A stretch of 64,000 bases of DNA from Leptodactylus fallax. Its lineage: Eukaryota; Chordata; Amphibia; Anura; Leptodactylidae. Position numbers and translations under genes: made by a program. How positions within the stretch are numbered: the stretch's first letter is position 1; the number at the start of each line of letters is the position of its first letter. The stretch is from assembly GCA_947044405.1 (NCBI GenBank), contig CAMRHE010000197.1, positions 1,674,001 through 1,738,000 on the forward strand, written 5' to 3'. Below, one piece after another: positions 42,190 to 53,848 of the stretch. Below the pieces are notes generated by a model. The model was not told where the DNA came from. It did not search any database and saw only the letters and a program-made list of their open reading frames with translations.

Positions 42190-43679
42190 ATTGTCAGTAA
42201 AAAGTATGTTTAAAGACTGTGCATACAGATGAAACAGCTCTATTGCAAAACAGACTTAGACAAAATTAGATTATTAGCAATGATCTAAACTGTCCTTTCT
42301 GTGTGTCTGTAATTTTTTATTAGAGCAGGAATGCAGCAGTCTCAAGCTCAAACAGCAGCAGCTATGCTCTCACTCCTATTGATTTCTATTACTAATCTGC
42401 CTGGGTAATTGTTTGAATTCCTATTGCTTTTCAGCAGTGAGATGAAACATAGACCCTACACTATCTTCACCACTACTGTCTGCAGCTAGCTTTTGGTGAT
42501 GCTTGGAGCATCTTATATACTGTATATGACATCATCACTGTAAGGTGTCCACCCACCACTGTTTACTGGCTGAGAGGCTGTCAGCTGAGGTCAAGTGGTG
42601 CTAGAACGTCTCACAGTGAGTCAATGACTCATACACGTTTGTCTCTTCTGTATTTCTTGTATTTGCAAACATGTGGCGGTGGCCATTTTAGTTTGTCCGA
42701 TATGAATTGGCACTTGTTAAGTGTGATGAAATATGTAGATATTATGGTGTGAGTTATGTATCTATGTAGGAATTTTCTTATAGTTATAGGTATAAAGTTT
42801 TTTTTTTTCCATTGCTGGGTATAGTTAGGAGATGGGTCCTTTTTAGTGTTTGTCCTAGAATCCTGTGTAATTGGTATAGTCCATTGTGATGTGCAGTCCA
42901 GGAAGCTCAGTGTAATGTGTGCTGTAATCATAATGCGCAACTCATAGCTCAGGTGACTGAGGAAGACGGAAGTCCCCTGTGATATTTCCATTAGTGATCA
43001 TCTAAGTAATTAGAAAGCCAAGGACCAGAGCAGACGTTATGAGTGTGCCCTCCCAGAACCTTCCTGATCAAAGCATTATATTTTGACCAAAGAAACAATT
43101 ACATCACAGGTGGGAGGTTGCAGGAAGTTGCCTAAAAGTCAGGGATCCATAAGTAAGATGAGGTTCATGATTGGGATGATTGGTCCATCTTCTTATGCTG
43201 AAGCCCCCAGCCAGACTTAAACAAACCCGGTGTGTAAAGTTCCTATTTATTTTACATTGTTTGTATGTTTTTATCTTTGTTGTCTTTCTATGTATATTAA
43301 ATCTAAAATGTAATAAGATTATCCTTCAGCTCTAACATTTCCCCACTTCTGAAGAGTGAATATCGCTCCCGTTGCCTGCTAGTTGTTCATGGTGTGGGCA
43401 TAATGGTGTCTTCTTGTACCATAAGAGGCGAGCGGTGGCAGCTTTGTATGAATGGATGAGGGCAAAAGGATTCTTCACTCCTATGTAGACTCGTGTGACG
43501 GGTGGGTTGGAAGGAAGTGTGGAAGTGGAGTCCCTTTTATGATTGCATCTGGGTCAAATGTGTGTGTGCAGTGAGTAAGGTGAATGGATAACCCCCCAGA
43601 ATCGGTATACAGTTAGTAGATGTATCTGTGGGTGTCACTATGATCCTTGACATTCGATTTAGTTAAAGCCCAAAAAAAT
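42190..43679. other. Interval without recognised genes
   Basis: A 120-residue minus frame at 42,629-42,991 is Lys/Thr-rich with no recognisable motif. Otherwise only short frames. Some sequence from ~43,300 on may already belong to the LINE fragment to the right. Confidence 0.35.
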
Positions 43680-44110
43680 GGAAAATTTTGGTTGAATCCA
43701 GTTCTTGATGAAACGGTTTGGCAATCTCTAGTGTTTAGTAGGGATATAGGGCGATAACTTGGGAACAGACGAGGGTCCTTGCCTTGTCTAGGAGGACATG
43801 GGCTTCCATGGTGGGTCGTGACTGTGACAACATTTGAAAGGAAGGGGAATTAGGCCCATCTAAGTTGTATAGGGCAAAGAAATAGGAGTGGAATTGCTCT
43901 GATAACTCTTTTCTTGTGTCAAGGGGTTGAGACATTTTAATATAGTTGGGATGTGGTTTTGGGTTTATTGTGATTTTAGTGCTCTAGCTAACATACGTCC
44001 ACTTTTATCCCCAAATTTGTAGAATCTACTATGGCAGATTTGAGCTGATCATTTATAGGCCTGGTCCAATAGCTGTAATACTTTCTGGTGTGCAGTTAGA
44101 AGAACACACA
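43680..44110 (-). pseudogene. Fragment of a third L1-type ORF2
   Basis: The minus strand carries LDTRKELSEQFHSYFFALYN, the 'F..YY..LY' region upstream of L1 reverse transcriptase, followed by SQVIALYPY and, in another frame, RPISLLN-like and AKPFHQELDSTKIFHFFGL pieces. It is broken by frameshifts and has no defined ends. Confidence 0.5.
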
Positions 44111-44516
44111 GGACTGCAGGGAAAAAGCACGTGTTTATGAGTCAATTCGAGTGAGCATAACTGTTCAAGTGCTCTGGTAAGGGTTAATGCTGGGTTGCGT
44201 TTCAGTTAAAAATACAAATACTGTATAATAAGTATAACTAATCAGGATTCTTCCATAAATCAGACATATTGGCAGGATAATGCACTCTAGAATTTCAATG
44301 GGTAGTATTAAATTAGAGAAAAGGTTTTGTCTGATTCTCAAGTGGTACTGTTTTTGAAAAAACAAACCTAGACCTTTTATTCTAATCTACAAAAATCGTA
44401 TTTGATTTCCTGGTAGAAGTTAGGAAATAATAAAGTCTGTGCAAATTGCTCTGTGATAATGGCTCAGTACAAATAAGTAATATTTTTTTTATTAATAATA
44501 TTTTTGTTAAAGATTT

Positions 44517-46023
44517 TTATATAACAAAATGTAAATACATGAAAAGAAATGCAGTACATTCGTGTCTATATAGAGTCAATATGTCAGTTACAGAATAGCC
44601 CAATATCGCATTGTACAAGGGTAATGACAAGTACAGCTTATAGTGAGTCTCCTGAAGGTGTACACAGGAAGAGAAGCCATGAGAGTTACTAAGTATTTGC
44701 TTGACTTGATCAGCTGAGAGAGTGATATTCAGTTCATTTTTCGAAGAGGAGAGGAAGGCTGGCTTGAAAATCTGTACCGGTCTGACGAAGGTGGCCAAGA
44801 CATAAGATGTCTTAGATAAGAGCTTGTGGCGGGCTAGGAGCGTGTGCTCAAAGGTGGTGAGATCAGTGAGGATTTTGTTCAAAGAGGTCCAATCCCTAAG
44901 GTATCTGAACGTATCTAGTCAAGTGATGTTTATGAAGAAAAGATAAGGGTTTATCGGAAATCAGCAATTCCAATTTTCGAGAGGTCCACTACTGTAGTCT
45001 CATCCAAAACCTATCAGTCTGTTCAGTCTGTGAGAAAGTAAGCAATGCCATATACTGGAGCAAGCTGCTCCTGATCTCCCTTGCCAATCCAGTAGAATGA
45101 CAATAGGGAGTAAAGGCGACGGAGAGGGAACCAGGCTTTCCTTCAGATCCCTCCATGTTTCACAGGTGCCTAACAGAAGCTGGTCTAGCGACTTAGAGCG
45201 GTAGCCCAGAGAACCATATACCACAGATACACCTGGGAGGACGGCCCAAAAGTGCAGTTAGCTAAATTAGCAATTAACTATTGCGGCCCTGATGATAAGC
45301 ATCCATTTCAGCTGAACTGCCTTGTAATAGTCTGAGATGTCCGGAAGACCTATGCCCCCAGCCAATTTTTTCTTCATTAAGAGACTAATAGAGAGTCTCA
45401 GGTGTTTACCACGCCAGAGAAAGGTAGAGAAAATACTTCAGATAGATTTGAAAAAGAGTGGAGGTAGACGGACAGGCAACATGTGGAGCCGATATAAAAT
45501 CTTAGGAAGCGCATAAGTCTGCAAGAGATTCCTTCCACCAAACCAGGAGAAAGGCATTCCTTGATAGGACGATAACATGTTTCGGATCTCCGTTAGGTTG
45601 AAAGTTTTCTGCATAGAGATGATACGTAATAGACCCTGAGTTCCATTTGAAGGGCGGTAATTAAGCACTTCTGATTTGTCTAGGTTGACTTTGTATCCGG
45701 AAACGGAACCATATTGCGTAAGAAGCTCTAGTATCACGGGGAGCCCCTTGTCAGGATTGGACACTAGGAACAGGATATAGTCAGCGAATGTGGCTGAGTA
45801 CAGAGTATGTTGTCCTACTTTGAAACCTGAGATATCTGGGTGGAAATGGACATCTTGTAGTAAAGATTCCAGGACAAGAATGAAAAGGGAGGATGAGAGG
45901 GGGCAGCCCTGCTTAGTCCCATTCGTTATGCTGAAGCAAGGTGAGAGTGTATCGTTGATCTTTAATCGGGCGTAGCGGGTATCATAAAGGGTGAAAACTG
46001 CATTAATGAATTGGGGCGGAAAA
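44517..46023 (-). pseudogene. LINE2 ORF2 C-terminal half (RT palm and tail)
   Basis: From 46,023 the minus frame reads FPPQFINAVFTLYDTRYARL and NGTKQGCPLSSSLFILVLE, then a YADD-box equivalent FADYILFLVSNPDKGLP, where the second Asp is Tyr, then GSVSGYKVNLDKSEVLNY and PFSWFGGRNLLQTYALPKIL. Stops and shifts follow. 44,882-44,517 carries LSADQVKQILSNSHGFSS and LQETHYKLYLSLP, typical of the L1 C-terminal region. The altered YADD box and stops make it inactive. Confidence 0.88.
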
Positions 46024-46551
46024 TTAAATTTTCTTATTGTGGCCTATTGAAAGAGTGAAGATTGAGAGAAATATTGAAAGAGTGAAGATTGAGAGAAACA
46101 GAGGTAGAGGACAGACATGTGTGAACATGAGAATCCCTAGCTGTGTACCCGAGGAAGGAGGGGAGAAGAGGAGTAGGAGGAGAGAAGAGAGGAGACTATA
46201 ATCAGGAAGTAGGCCTGAGTAAGGAGAGACCAGCCACAGACCAGCACCACCACAGTGTAAGAGACAGGGCTGAAAGTGCACCATTGCAGCCAACTGTATC
46301 ACCGTGTAACTTAGGCACGCAAGAAGACAGGAAAGCAGCACAAAGTCTGTTATACAACAAATAGAACAAACATTCCCACCCTCCATGTGCAGAACCCCCC
46401 ATCATCCAGAGCGGCCCAACAACCCGAGACCACGGGGCGCAGGACATCCACTAATAACCAACCCTAAATAGGAAGCATAAGTCCTCATAGGGTCCCAAAG
46501 CCTCAGGAGGAGACCGCCCCGAGAGTATACATTAGTGCAATAAGCAATATA
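46024..46551. other. Unassigned sequence inside LINE2, with a short tandem duplication
   Basis: It is CT-rich on the minus strand. A 28-bp duplication, TTGAAAGAGTGAAGATTGAG twice, is at ~46,047-46,101. It does not encode ORF2. It continues on the other side of the Tc1 element. Confidence 0.5.
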
Positions 46552-48171
46552 CAGTACAGACCAAAAGTTTAGACACCTTCTCATTCCAAGAGTTTTCTAT
46601 ATTTTCATGACTATAAAAATTGTAGATTCACACTGAAGGCATCAAAACTATGAATTAACACACCTGGAATTAACAAAAAAGTGTGAAACAACTGAAAATA
46701 TGTCTTGTATTCTAGGTTCTTCAAAGTAGCCACCTTTTGCTTTGATTACTGCTTTGCACACTCTTGGCATTCTCTTGATGAGCTTCAAGAGGTAGTCACC
46801 TGAAATGGTCTTCCAACAGTCTTGAAGGAGTTCCCAGAGATGCTTAGCACTTGTTGGCCCTTTTGCCTTCACTCTGCGGTCCAGCTCACCCCAAACCATC
46901 TCGATTGGGTTCAGGTCTGGTGACTGTAGAGGCCAGGTCATCTGGCGTAGCACCCCATCACTCTCCTTCTTGGTCAAATAGCCCTTACACAGTCTGGAGG
47001 TGTGTTTGGGGTCATTGTCCTGTTGAAAAATAAATGATGGTCTAACTAAACGCAAACCGGATGGAATAGCATGCCGCTGCAAGATGCTGTGGTAACCATG
47101 CTGGTTCAGTATTCCTTCAATTTTGAATAAATCCCCAACAGTGTCACCAGCAAAGCACCCTCACACCATCACACCTCCTCCTCCATGCTTCACGGTGGGA
47201 ACCAGGCATGTAGAGTCCATTCGTTCACCTTTTCTGCGTCTCACAAAGACATGGTGGTTGGAACCAAATATCTCAAATTTGGACTCATCAGACCAAAGCA
47301 CAGATTACCACAGGTCTAATGTCCATTCCTTGTGTTCTTTAGCCCAAACAAGTCTCTTCTGCTTGTTGCCTGTCCTTAGCAGTGGTTTCCTAGCAGCTAT
47401 TTTACCATGAAGGCCTGCTGCACACAGTCTCCTCTTAACAGTTGTTGTAGAGATGTGTCTGCTGCTAGAACTCTGTGTGGCATTGACCTGGTCTCTAATC
47501 TGAGCTGCTGCTAACCTGCGATTTCTGAGGCTGGTGACTCGGATGAACTTATCCTCCGTAGCAGAGGTGACTCTTGGTCTTCCTTTCCTGGGGCGGTCCT
47601 CATGTGAGCCAGTTTCTTTGTAGCGCTTGATGGTTTTGGCCACTGCACTTAGGGACACTTTCAAAGTTTTCCCAATTTTTCAGACTGACTGACCTTCATT
47701 TCTTAAAGTAATGATGGCCACTTGTTTTTCTTTACTTAGCTGCTTTTTTCTTGCCATAATACAAATTCTAACACTCCATTCAGTAGGACTATCAGCTGTG
47801 TATCCACCTGACTTCTGAACAACACAACTGATGGTCCCAACACCATTTATAAGGCAAGAAATCCCACTTATTAAACCTGACAGGGCACACCTGTGAAGTG
47901 AAAACCATTTCAGGTGACTACCTCTTGAAGCTCATCAAGAGAATGCCAAGAGTGTGCAAAGCAGTCATCAAAGCAAAAGGTGGCTACTTTGAAGAACCTA
48001 GAATATAAGACATATTTTCAGTTGTTTCACACTTTTTTGTTAAGTATATAATTCCACATGTGTTAATTCATAGTTTTGATGCCTTCAGTGTGAATCTACA
48101 ATTTTTATAGTCATGAAAATACAGAAAACTCTTAGAATGAGAAGGTGTGTTCAAACTTTTGGTCTGTACTG
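46552..48171 (-). mobile_element. Full-length Tc1 element C with ~260-bp inverted repeats
   Basis: The ends CAGTACAGACCAAAAGTTTA and TTTGGTCTGTACTG lie between TA dinucleotides (46,550-46,551 and 48,172-48,173). The 1,620-bp length is typical. The inverted repeats reach inward to ~46,812 and ~47,905, unusually far. The outer part includes the last ~40 codons of the transposase, so the right repeat contains a mirrored copy of coding sequence (GAGAATGCCAAGAGTGTGC and AAAGCAAAAGGTGGCTAC). Confidence 0.95.
46648..47757 (-). pseudogene. Tc1 transposase with three in-frame stops (element C)
   Basis: The start is at 47,757 (MARKKQLSKEKQVAIITL). A helix-turn-helix domain, GRPRVTSATEDKFI and a second DNA-binding subdomain follow. 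The catalytic boxes are LWSDESKFEIFG, QQDNDPKHT and [11 protein letters not shown], all three acidic residues kept. The frame is continuous apart from three stops: after EGQSV, after WTLDLW and after GGGGVMV. The protein ends ...FFVNSRCVNS at 46,648. Substitutions only, without frameshifts, suggest moderate age. Confidence 0.92.
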
Positions 48172-48988
48172 TATATCACAGGCAACACAAATGCAAGAGG
48201 TAAGGTAATACAAAATGCTAGAGAATGTAAAGTTCTGTATTTTAATACAACAGGCAATTAGGAATGCAATATTGGAAACACTATGAAGAAACAGACTTAA
48301 TGTGGCTTGCCTGCTTAACAGTGCGGGCAAGGAAATATGAAATGCAAAATACAAGTACCCACATATTCCCACAATCATCCGAACCATGTCAATAGAGGAG
48401 GACCTAGTCCCCAGCGGAGGAGAAGCTCCAACGACGGGAGAGGGAGGGGGGGAGGGGGAAAGTTTCGGGGGGAGGGAAGGGAGAGAGAGAGAGAAAAAGA
48501 GAGAGAGATAGAGGAAGGGGGGGGGGGGGAAGGCAAGGCCCTCATGAGTAGGCATACGACTCTACAGTGCAAGGAGAAAGACCAGGAGAGAAACAGCGCG
48601 GAGTTTAACTCCACCACGTCAACCTAGTTAAACAGCGCAAACTCCAGCGACGGCCAGGACTTCATTGCCACCAAGGGACACAGAGCCGTCTGCCCAGCCA
48701 GCTGCACGTCAAGCCCTGGAGCCCCGGGCGAGAGGAACACCCCATATATACAATTGAAAAGAAAAGAAATGAAAAGAAGTTCCCACTAAAACAATTCAAA
48801 GAAATAAACAAATAATACATATAACATCACTGGGTGACTATAGTTATAAAGAGAGACCAGGGTGATAGGGGCAAGTTAGGCCCAGACAGTTTCTAATGGG
48901 AGTTACCGATACCACCAAGACATTTGGGAGTAAAAGGGGAGCATAGAGGAGGAATTCCAGTAGAATCAAGATAGAAGCTAGAGAGGAT
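48172..48988. other. Purine-rich low-complexity sequence inside LINE2
   Basis: 48,430-48,535 is almost pure G/A (GGGAGGGGGGGAGGGGGAAAG, then GAGAGAGAGAG, then a run of 12 G). The rest is unassigned; ORFs on either strand are low-complexity translations. Confidence 0.6.
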
Positions 48989-50063
48989 TCATCCAGAATC
49001 TTGAAGGTTCCTTCGCAAGGAGGGTTTTCTTAATTTCAGGGATTTAAATCTGCGCGGTGACCTCTCCTGATTGAAATTGGGCAGCGCAGGCCAGGAGTGC
49101 ACATCCTTCAGGAGAGACAGCCAGGAAGGGATTTGGATCGGAGGGATGTCCAGTAGGGACCAGGCGGCAGAGAGATCTTCTGGAGAGCAAATCACTATCC
49201 TGCACCCTTGCTTGAGCACAGATAACCCAAAGGGAAAAAGCCACGCATATTGTAGGCCTTTATCACATAGAGTCTCCAATAATGGCCTTAACATTCGTTG
49301 TTTTGCCAAAGTAGATGGCGCCAGGTCTTGGTACATTTGGATCTCCGAATCCTCATAGGAGAGTGGTGTTTTATCCCTAGCTGCTGCCAGAATTGCAGTA
49401 GTGTCCACGAAAGACAATAGTCCGCAGATGACATCTCTTAGGGGGTCAGTTGAAGAGGGTTTGGGGAGGACTGCCCGGTGAACTCTTTCGATCTGCACCA
49501 AAGCTGCCCTCTCCGGGCCCAGTAGTGTGACAAAGATGGCCGACATCACCTCCCTCAAGGCATCGGGAGCGAAGGAGTCCAGGAGGCCCTTTAGGTGCAG
49601 GTTCCTCCTGCGATTGCAGTTCTCCAGATCCTCCAACATATCATAGGTGAGGTTTAGGTGGGTATGGTGGCTGGCAATGTGCTTGACCACCAAGGAAGAA
49701 TGTAGAGTAAGTGCCGAGCAGGCGGATTCCAGGGAGTCCACACTCCTGCCTATAGACTGGATGTCCGAACGCATCTCAGAGAGCTCCAAGACCACTGGCG
49801 CTATGGCCTGCGCCAGGGCCTTCTGAAGGAAGGATTTTGTTATAGCACTGAAAATAGAATCAGAGCGGTCAACACCCGAGGTCGGAGGCTTCTGCCACAT
49901 CCCCCGAAGGAACATCCTCCGGCTCCATCTTGCGCGCCATAATCGGGGACTGTAAGGCTTTCTTGCGGAAGAATTTGTGGACGTCCACAGAATTAGTTTT
50001 GCTTATTGGGGTGCCCGGCAGGTCCCCACCCCTGTCCCTGACCGTTTTGCCCATTCTGTCCAC
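48989..50063 (-). pseudogene. LINE2 ORF1 protein, one frameshift
   Basis: Two minus frames overlap at ~49,870-49,915. The first (50,063-49,869) begins MDRMGKTVRDRGGDLPG. The second (49,915-48,989, 308 residues) has a predicted coiled coil (VVLELSEMRSDIQSIGRSVD, VDSLESACSALT), the connector LEDLENCNRRRNLHLKGL, an RRM-like core (SAIFVTLLGPE, ALVQIERVHRAV) and the C-terminal domain region (DKTPLSYEDSEIQMYQDL, SPEDLSAAWSLLD). This order is typical of L1 ORF1p, an RNA-binding chaperone. The body is long and intact; only the N-terminus is shifted. Confidence 0.88.
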
Positions 50064-50167
50064 CAGAGATTGCGGTAAGGCCGGTTCTTGGCTGGATAGA
50101 TAACGGAGCTGCAGGCTCAGGCATCCATCGGTGTTGACGGTTAGGCTGTGCCCCCAAATAAGTAATA

Positions 50168-51873
50168 ATTATGACCTAAATTAACATATATCACATTCAG
50201 TAAGATATTGCATCTATAAAATGTTGATTTATTATCCTTTTATGTGTACATGAATTATCGCTCCTTTGGAAAGCTTCAAGACCAAATCAGAACTGACTGA
50301 AGTGAATGACAGATAAAAATGGAGTCTCCTTTCTTCTGTTATGTTTGTTTACATTTCAGACTGTAGGAAATTTCCTGCATGCAGAAAGCTTCCGTCATTT
50401 TTTTACACATCTGTGTATGCAGACAGAGGGGGCTCCGTCTGCATCAGTCATTCCACCCTGTTTAAATATATATTGCTATCATCCTATGACGGATGATAGC
50501 AATGGACTTTATAAACATATATCTGATATCAGTCTAATTCATATTGTTTTCTGCAGTTAAACCCAATATATGAAGACAAATGATGATAGTGATAATAATA
50601 ATAACAATAATTTTATTATATCATATGTGTATGGTGATAGAAAATATGAGCTCTCACACAAAAACTGTGATGTGTATCGGATAACTGATCTGTATGGGAT
50701 AAAACATATATACTGTATATAAAATACACAATATTTAAAGGCACAGTTCTAGTGATACTGTAAAACCTTCTTTGGAAATGTCTTTTAACTGTTGATTTTT
50801 ACATCATGTGTTTGGCGCCGTTTTATACTTTATGCATTCCATCCTACCCCCAGTGTACCCTTTTTACATTACTAGTTTGTCTATTTGTAAGTCTAGCATA
50901 CAATCTTCTGCAGATCCCAGAAATTAAACAGTTAGCAGCTATGCACTGTGCAATTCAAAGATCACCAGGTCTATCTGTCACACGGGGTTAGGCATTTTGC
51001 TGCTCGCAAGCAATTAAGAGGGCAGGCAGACACCAAGCACCTTTACCACCTATTATGAAGCTTTTTTCCTGCTACAGTGTCAAGTGAAAGCAAGTTAATT
51101 GGGTGAAGCTGTAGAGCATGTTAGGGGCATAGTAAAGGGTTTTCTGGCTGACAGCTGAATGTCAGTAGAAGTTAATCAAGTGTGGCTGAGTGACAGAGAC
51201 CTGTCACAAAGTTCAAGTGGGCTGCGGAATAGTTAGGAAGGCAAGAAACGGGCCCGTCTCACTTTTTCTCCCTCATTGCGTCCAAACACCTTGAAGATTT
51301 CACACTGAATGTTCTCTAACTGTTCCCTTTTTACCATACAGTATTTAAATGACCGGACAAAAAATGCTAATGTTTGGATAAGCAATTGTAAGTCATTTTT
51401 GTTACATTGGCTTCAAGTCCTGCTACTTCTGGCAAAAAAGAAAATTGTAGCAAGTCTTATGGAAATATTGACAGCTTTAACCCTGAAAATTAACCCATTC
51501 GTTCACAGACACTGCATATTCTCTTATTATTATGGAAAATTAGATGGAAAGGTTTTAGAAGGAATTATAGATTAAGAACTGTTCAATGTATAGGTTTTTA
51601 TATAGTTAATGGATACTGTATATCTACACTGAAGTGCACTGTGAACAGTAAGGGTTTTTACGTGTCATAGTGAAGACTGAATCATACCTTCAAAGAGTGT
51701 AGCCTTTATTGTGTCACAAACAATCCCAAATACATCTATTTACTGTGAGAAATAAAATTAGAAATACAATAACTCGGTGGCTAACACTACTGCTTTACTA
51801 CACTGGAATTATGGGATTGAGTTCAATCATGGCACCATGGGCTTAAGTATTCTCTTCTTTGCATATAGTTCCT
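50168..51873. other. Low-repeat interval; possible conserved non-coding DNA
   Basis: No transposon family is recognised between LINE2 and the MITE at 51.9 kb. The part 50,990-51,340 (GCTCGCAAGCAATTAAGAGG, GCAAGTTAATTGGGTGAAG, GTTAATCAAGTGTGG) has an enhancer-like look with homeodomain-type ATTA cores. ORFs at 50,306, 50,806 and 51,309 show no motif. Confidence 0.3.
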
Positions 51874-52098
51874 CTTAGGCTAAGGCCCCACATAGCGAGC
51901 CACAGCCAAAAAGCTCTGTGGATTGTCCCCAGTGTTTCTGTAGGTATAACTGACATGTTGCAATGAAATCGCAGCATGTCCGCTGCGGATATTTTTTTGC
52001 AATGCGTGGATGGGATTAGCCAGAATCCCATCCATTTTGTAGGTACTTTAAAAGGCCAAATCACAGCATTTTCGCAATGTGGGGCCCTGGCCTGAGGC
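51874..52098. mobile_element. MITE, GGCCCCACGT family
   Basis: The left end CTTAGGCTAAGGCCCCACA mirrors CAATGTGGGGCCCTGGCC. A scrap of the GTTCACAC-type MITE (GGCTTTGTTCACACGTCC … TATAATGGGGTC) follows to ~52,220. Confidence 0.8.
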
Positions 52099-52425
52099 TT
52101 TGTTCACACGTCCATTGAGATTTCTTCTTTTATGTCTTATTATACAACAGAGAAGCAAAAACCCCAACAGGTATGACTACATATTCGGACCCTGTTGGAT
52201 TGATTATAATGGGGTCTTGGAGAAACTGCTCACTGGCCTGAAACATGACGATAGAGCCCACCAACAGACGTGGCTCCTCTGGGACTCCTCTGACCCCTCA
52301 CCTCACTTCAGACTGTTCATTCTCATCTTTTGAACCTGTTACACAGGGGGAAGTATCTCAGCTACTTTCTTCTTCTTGCCCTACAACCTGCAGTAGTGAC
52401 CCTTTCCCCTCACACCTTCTCCAGG

Positions 52426-52430
52426 CGCCT
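52426..52430. repeat. Left target duplication of the BEL element
   Basis: CGCCT immediately precedes the left LTR and recurs at 55,361-55,365 after the right LTR. Confidence 0.85.
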
Positions 52431-52806
52431 TGCTCTGACTCAATAGCTTGGCTGCAAGTGTGAGGTTGTGAGAGTGTCCTGTAGTCTCTATGCTAACCAG
52501 CAATTTACACCAAGATATCTATCAGATAGTGTTCAACTCAACTGAGGAGGCGTAGATAAGATTTCAGATGCTTTAATCCAAGTAAATCTTGTAGAACCTC
52601 ATACAGCAGTAGGTGAAAAATGATGAAATACCAGGAGCTGAGCAGACATGTTGCTTACAAAGAAGTGAAACTAAACTGAGGGGGGGAGAGAGGAGGAGCT
52701 ACAGCATCACAACTAAGGATACAGAGAGAGAGAGGGGACAAACTACAAAGACAAACACTATCACAGATACATGTCAGTGAATTAAACCAAGTCCTGGGAC
52801 ATGACA
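52431..52806 (-). mobile_element. BEL 3' LTR
   Basis: 376 bp, identical to the 5' LTR except for its third base. It lies downstream of the integrase frame in element orientation. Confidence 0.93.
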
Positions 52807-53075
52807 CTCCCCGCCTGAAATCTTTAGATTTCACTGAAAACAAACATTAAATGTCCTGAGATGTCCATAAGGTCCTCTTCAAACCTGAAAAACAAAAAAG
52901 AAACATGCACAACAAACAATAATCAACAGTTAGTCCAAATAAACCAATCTTCAGGTCGGGAAGCCGCAATTTGCCAACACCTCCACCGACCCACACTGTA
53001 ATCCACAAGAACACGGTTTTAGTTCATGGAAGGAAGCTCCCCGCCATGAGCTGTGAATGGTGTCCTTATCTTCTT

Positions 53076-53840
53076 TTATGTGACGTCTCCTCTTGGAAGA
53101 AGAAGCACCAGTTCATTAATTGGGCGGAAGAAAACTCGCACTGAGCCTCCCTTGGTTACCTTGACCTCCACTTTCCGAGTCTTCCCATCATCACTAGGGA
53201 CAACTTTAGTGATGAGACCCATAGGCCATTCATTCCGATGGACTTCTTTATCCCTTAGAAGGACGAGGTCACCCACCTGGAGATTAGGTTTTGAGGTCTG
53301 CCATTTGTGACGGCTCTGTAGCATGTGGAGGTACTCTGTTTTCCAGCGGTGCCAGAACACATTGGACAGGTGTTGAACTTGTTTCCATTGGCGTCTGTAA
53401 ATGTCACTGTGATCTAAGGTACGTGGAGAGGTAGCAGCAGTACCAATTTTCTGAGTAAGAAGAGTTGCTGGGGTTAAGATAATTGGAGATTCAGGGTCTG
53501 AAGATACTGGGACAAGTGGCCTTGCATTGATTATCGCAGACACTTCAGCAAGAAAGGTTATTAACGTCTCATGGGTAAGCAGTGTCGACTTGTGGTCCAT
53601 CAACATAGAGTCAAGGATTCTGCGTGTGATCCCAATCATATGTTCCCAGGAACCTCCCATATGGGATGAATGTGGAGGGTTAAACGTCCAAGTGCACCCA
53701 TTGTTGGATAAGAAGTTGTCTAACTGCAGTTCTTTGCAGGCTCCAACGAAGTTAGTGCCACAGTCAGACCTCAGTTGTTTGGCAGGTCCACGAATGGAGA
53801 AGAATCTTCGGAGGGCGTTGATAAAGCAAGATGAATCCAT
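53076..53840 (-). pseudogene. BEL/Pao integrase, C-terminal part
   Basis: A 254-residue frame starting MDSSCFINALRRFFSIRG (the frame opens a little earlier with RAVHIEVIES). It has the second catalytic Asp context RSDCGTNFVGA and the Glu context HMGGSWEHMIGITRRIL, both intact. Next come NARPLVPVS, TPATLLTQK and the C-terminal DNA-binding-like domain WQTSKPNLQVGDLVLLRDKE, ending near VRVFFRPINELVLL. These are characteristic of BEL-family integrase. The N-terminal zinc finger and first Asp are lost in the internal deletion, so strand transfer is not expected. Confidence 0.88.
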
Positions 53841-53848
53841 AGATTCAA

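Larger units (their letters stand above)
44483..50154 (-). mobile_element. Tx1-type L1 LINE (LINE2), internally rearranged, 13-bp target duplication
   Basis: Flanked by CAAATAAGTAATA at 44,470-44,482 and 50,155-50,167. The minus-strand 5' end is GGGGGCACAGCCTAACC, and the 3' end is an A-rich AATAAAAAAAATA. ORF1 is near the 5' end, and the reverse transcriptase and C-terminal parts are near the 3' end. The endonuclease and N-terminal RT are missing; in their place is ~1.35 kb of unrelated purine/pyrimidine-skewed sequence plus a Tc1 insertion. Confidence 0.8.

Noticed and set aside
42629..42991. 120-residue minus-strand ORF
   Set aside because: Lys/Thr/Ile-rich with no recognisable domain and no supporting context; treated as a chance frame.
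48151..48627. Overlapping ORFs of 80-134 residues on both strands
   Set aside because: They come from G/A-rich low-complexity sequence inside LINE2 and encode Ser/Pro or Arg/Glu runs.
49071..49358. Plus-strand 95-residue ORF
   Set aside because: Antisense shadow of the LINE2 ORF1 body.
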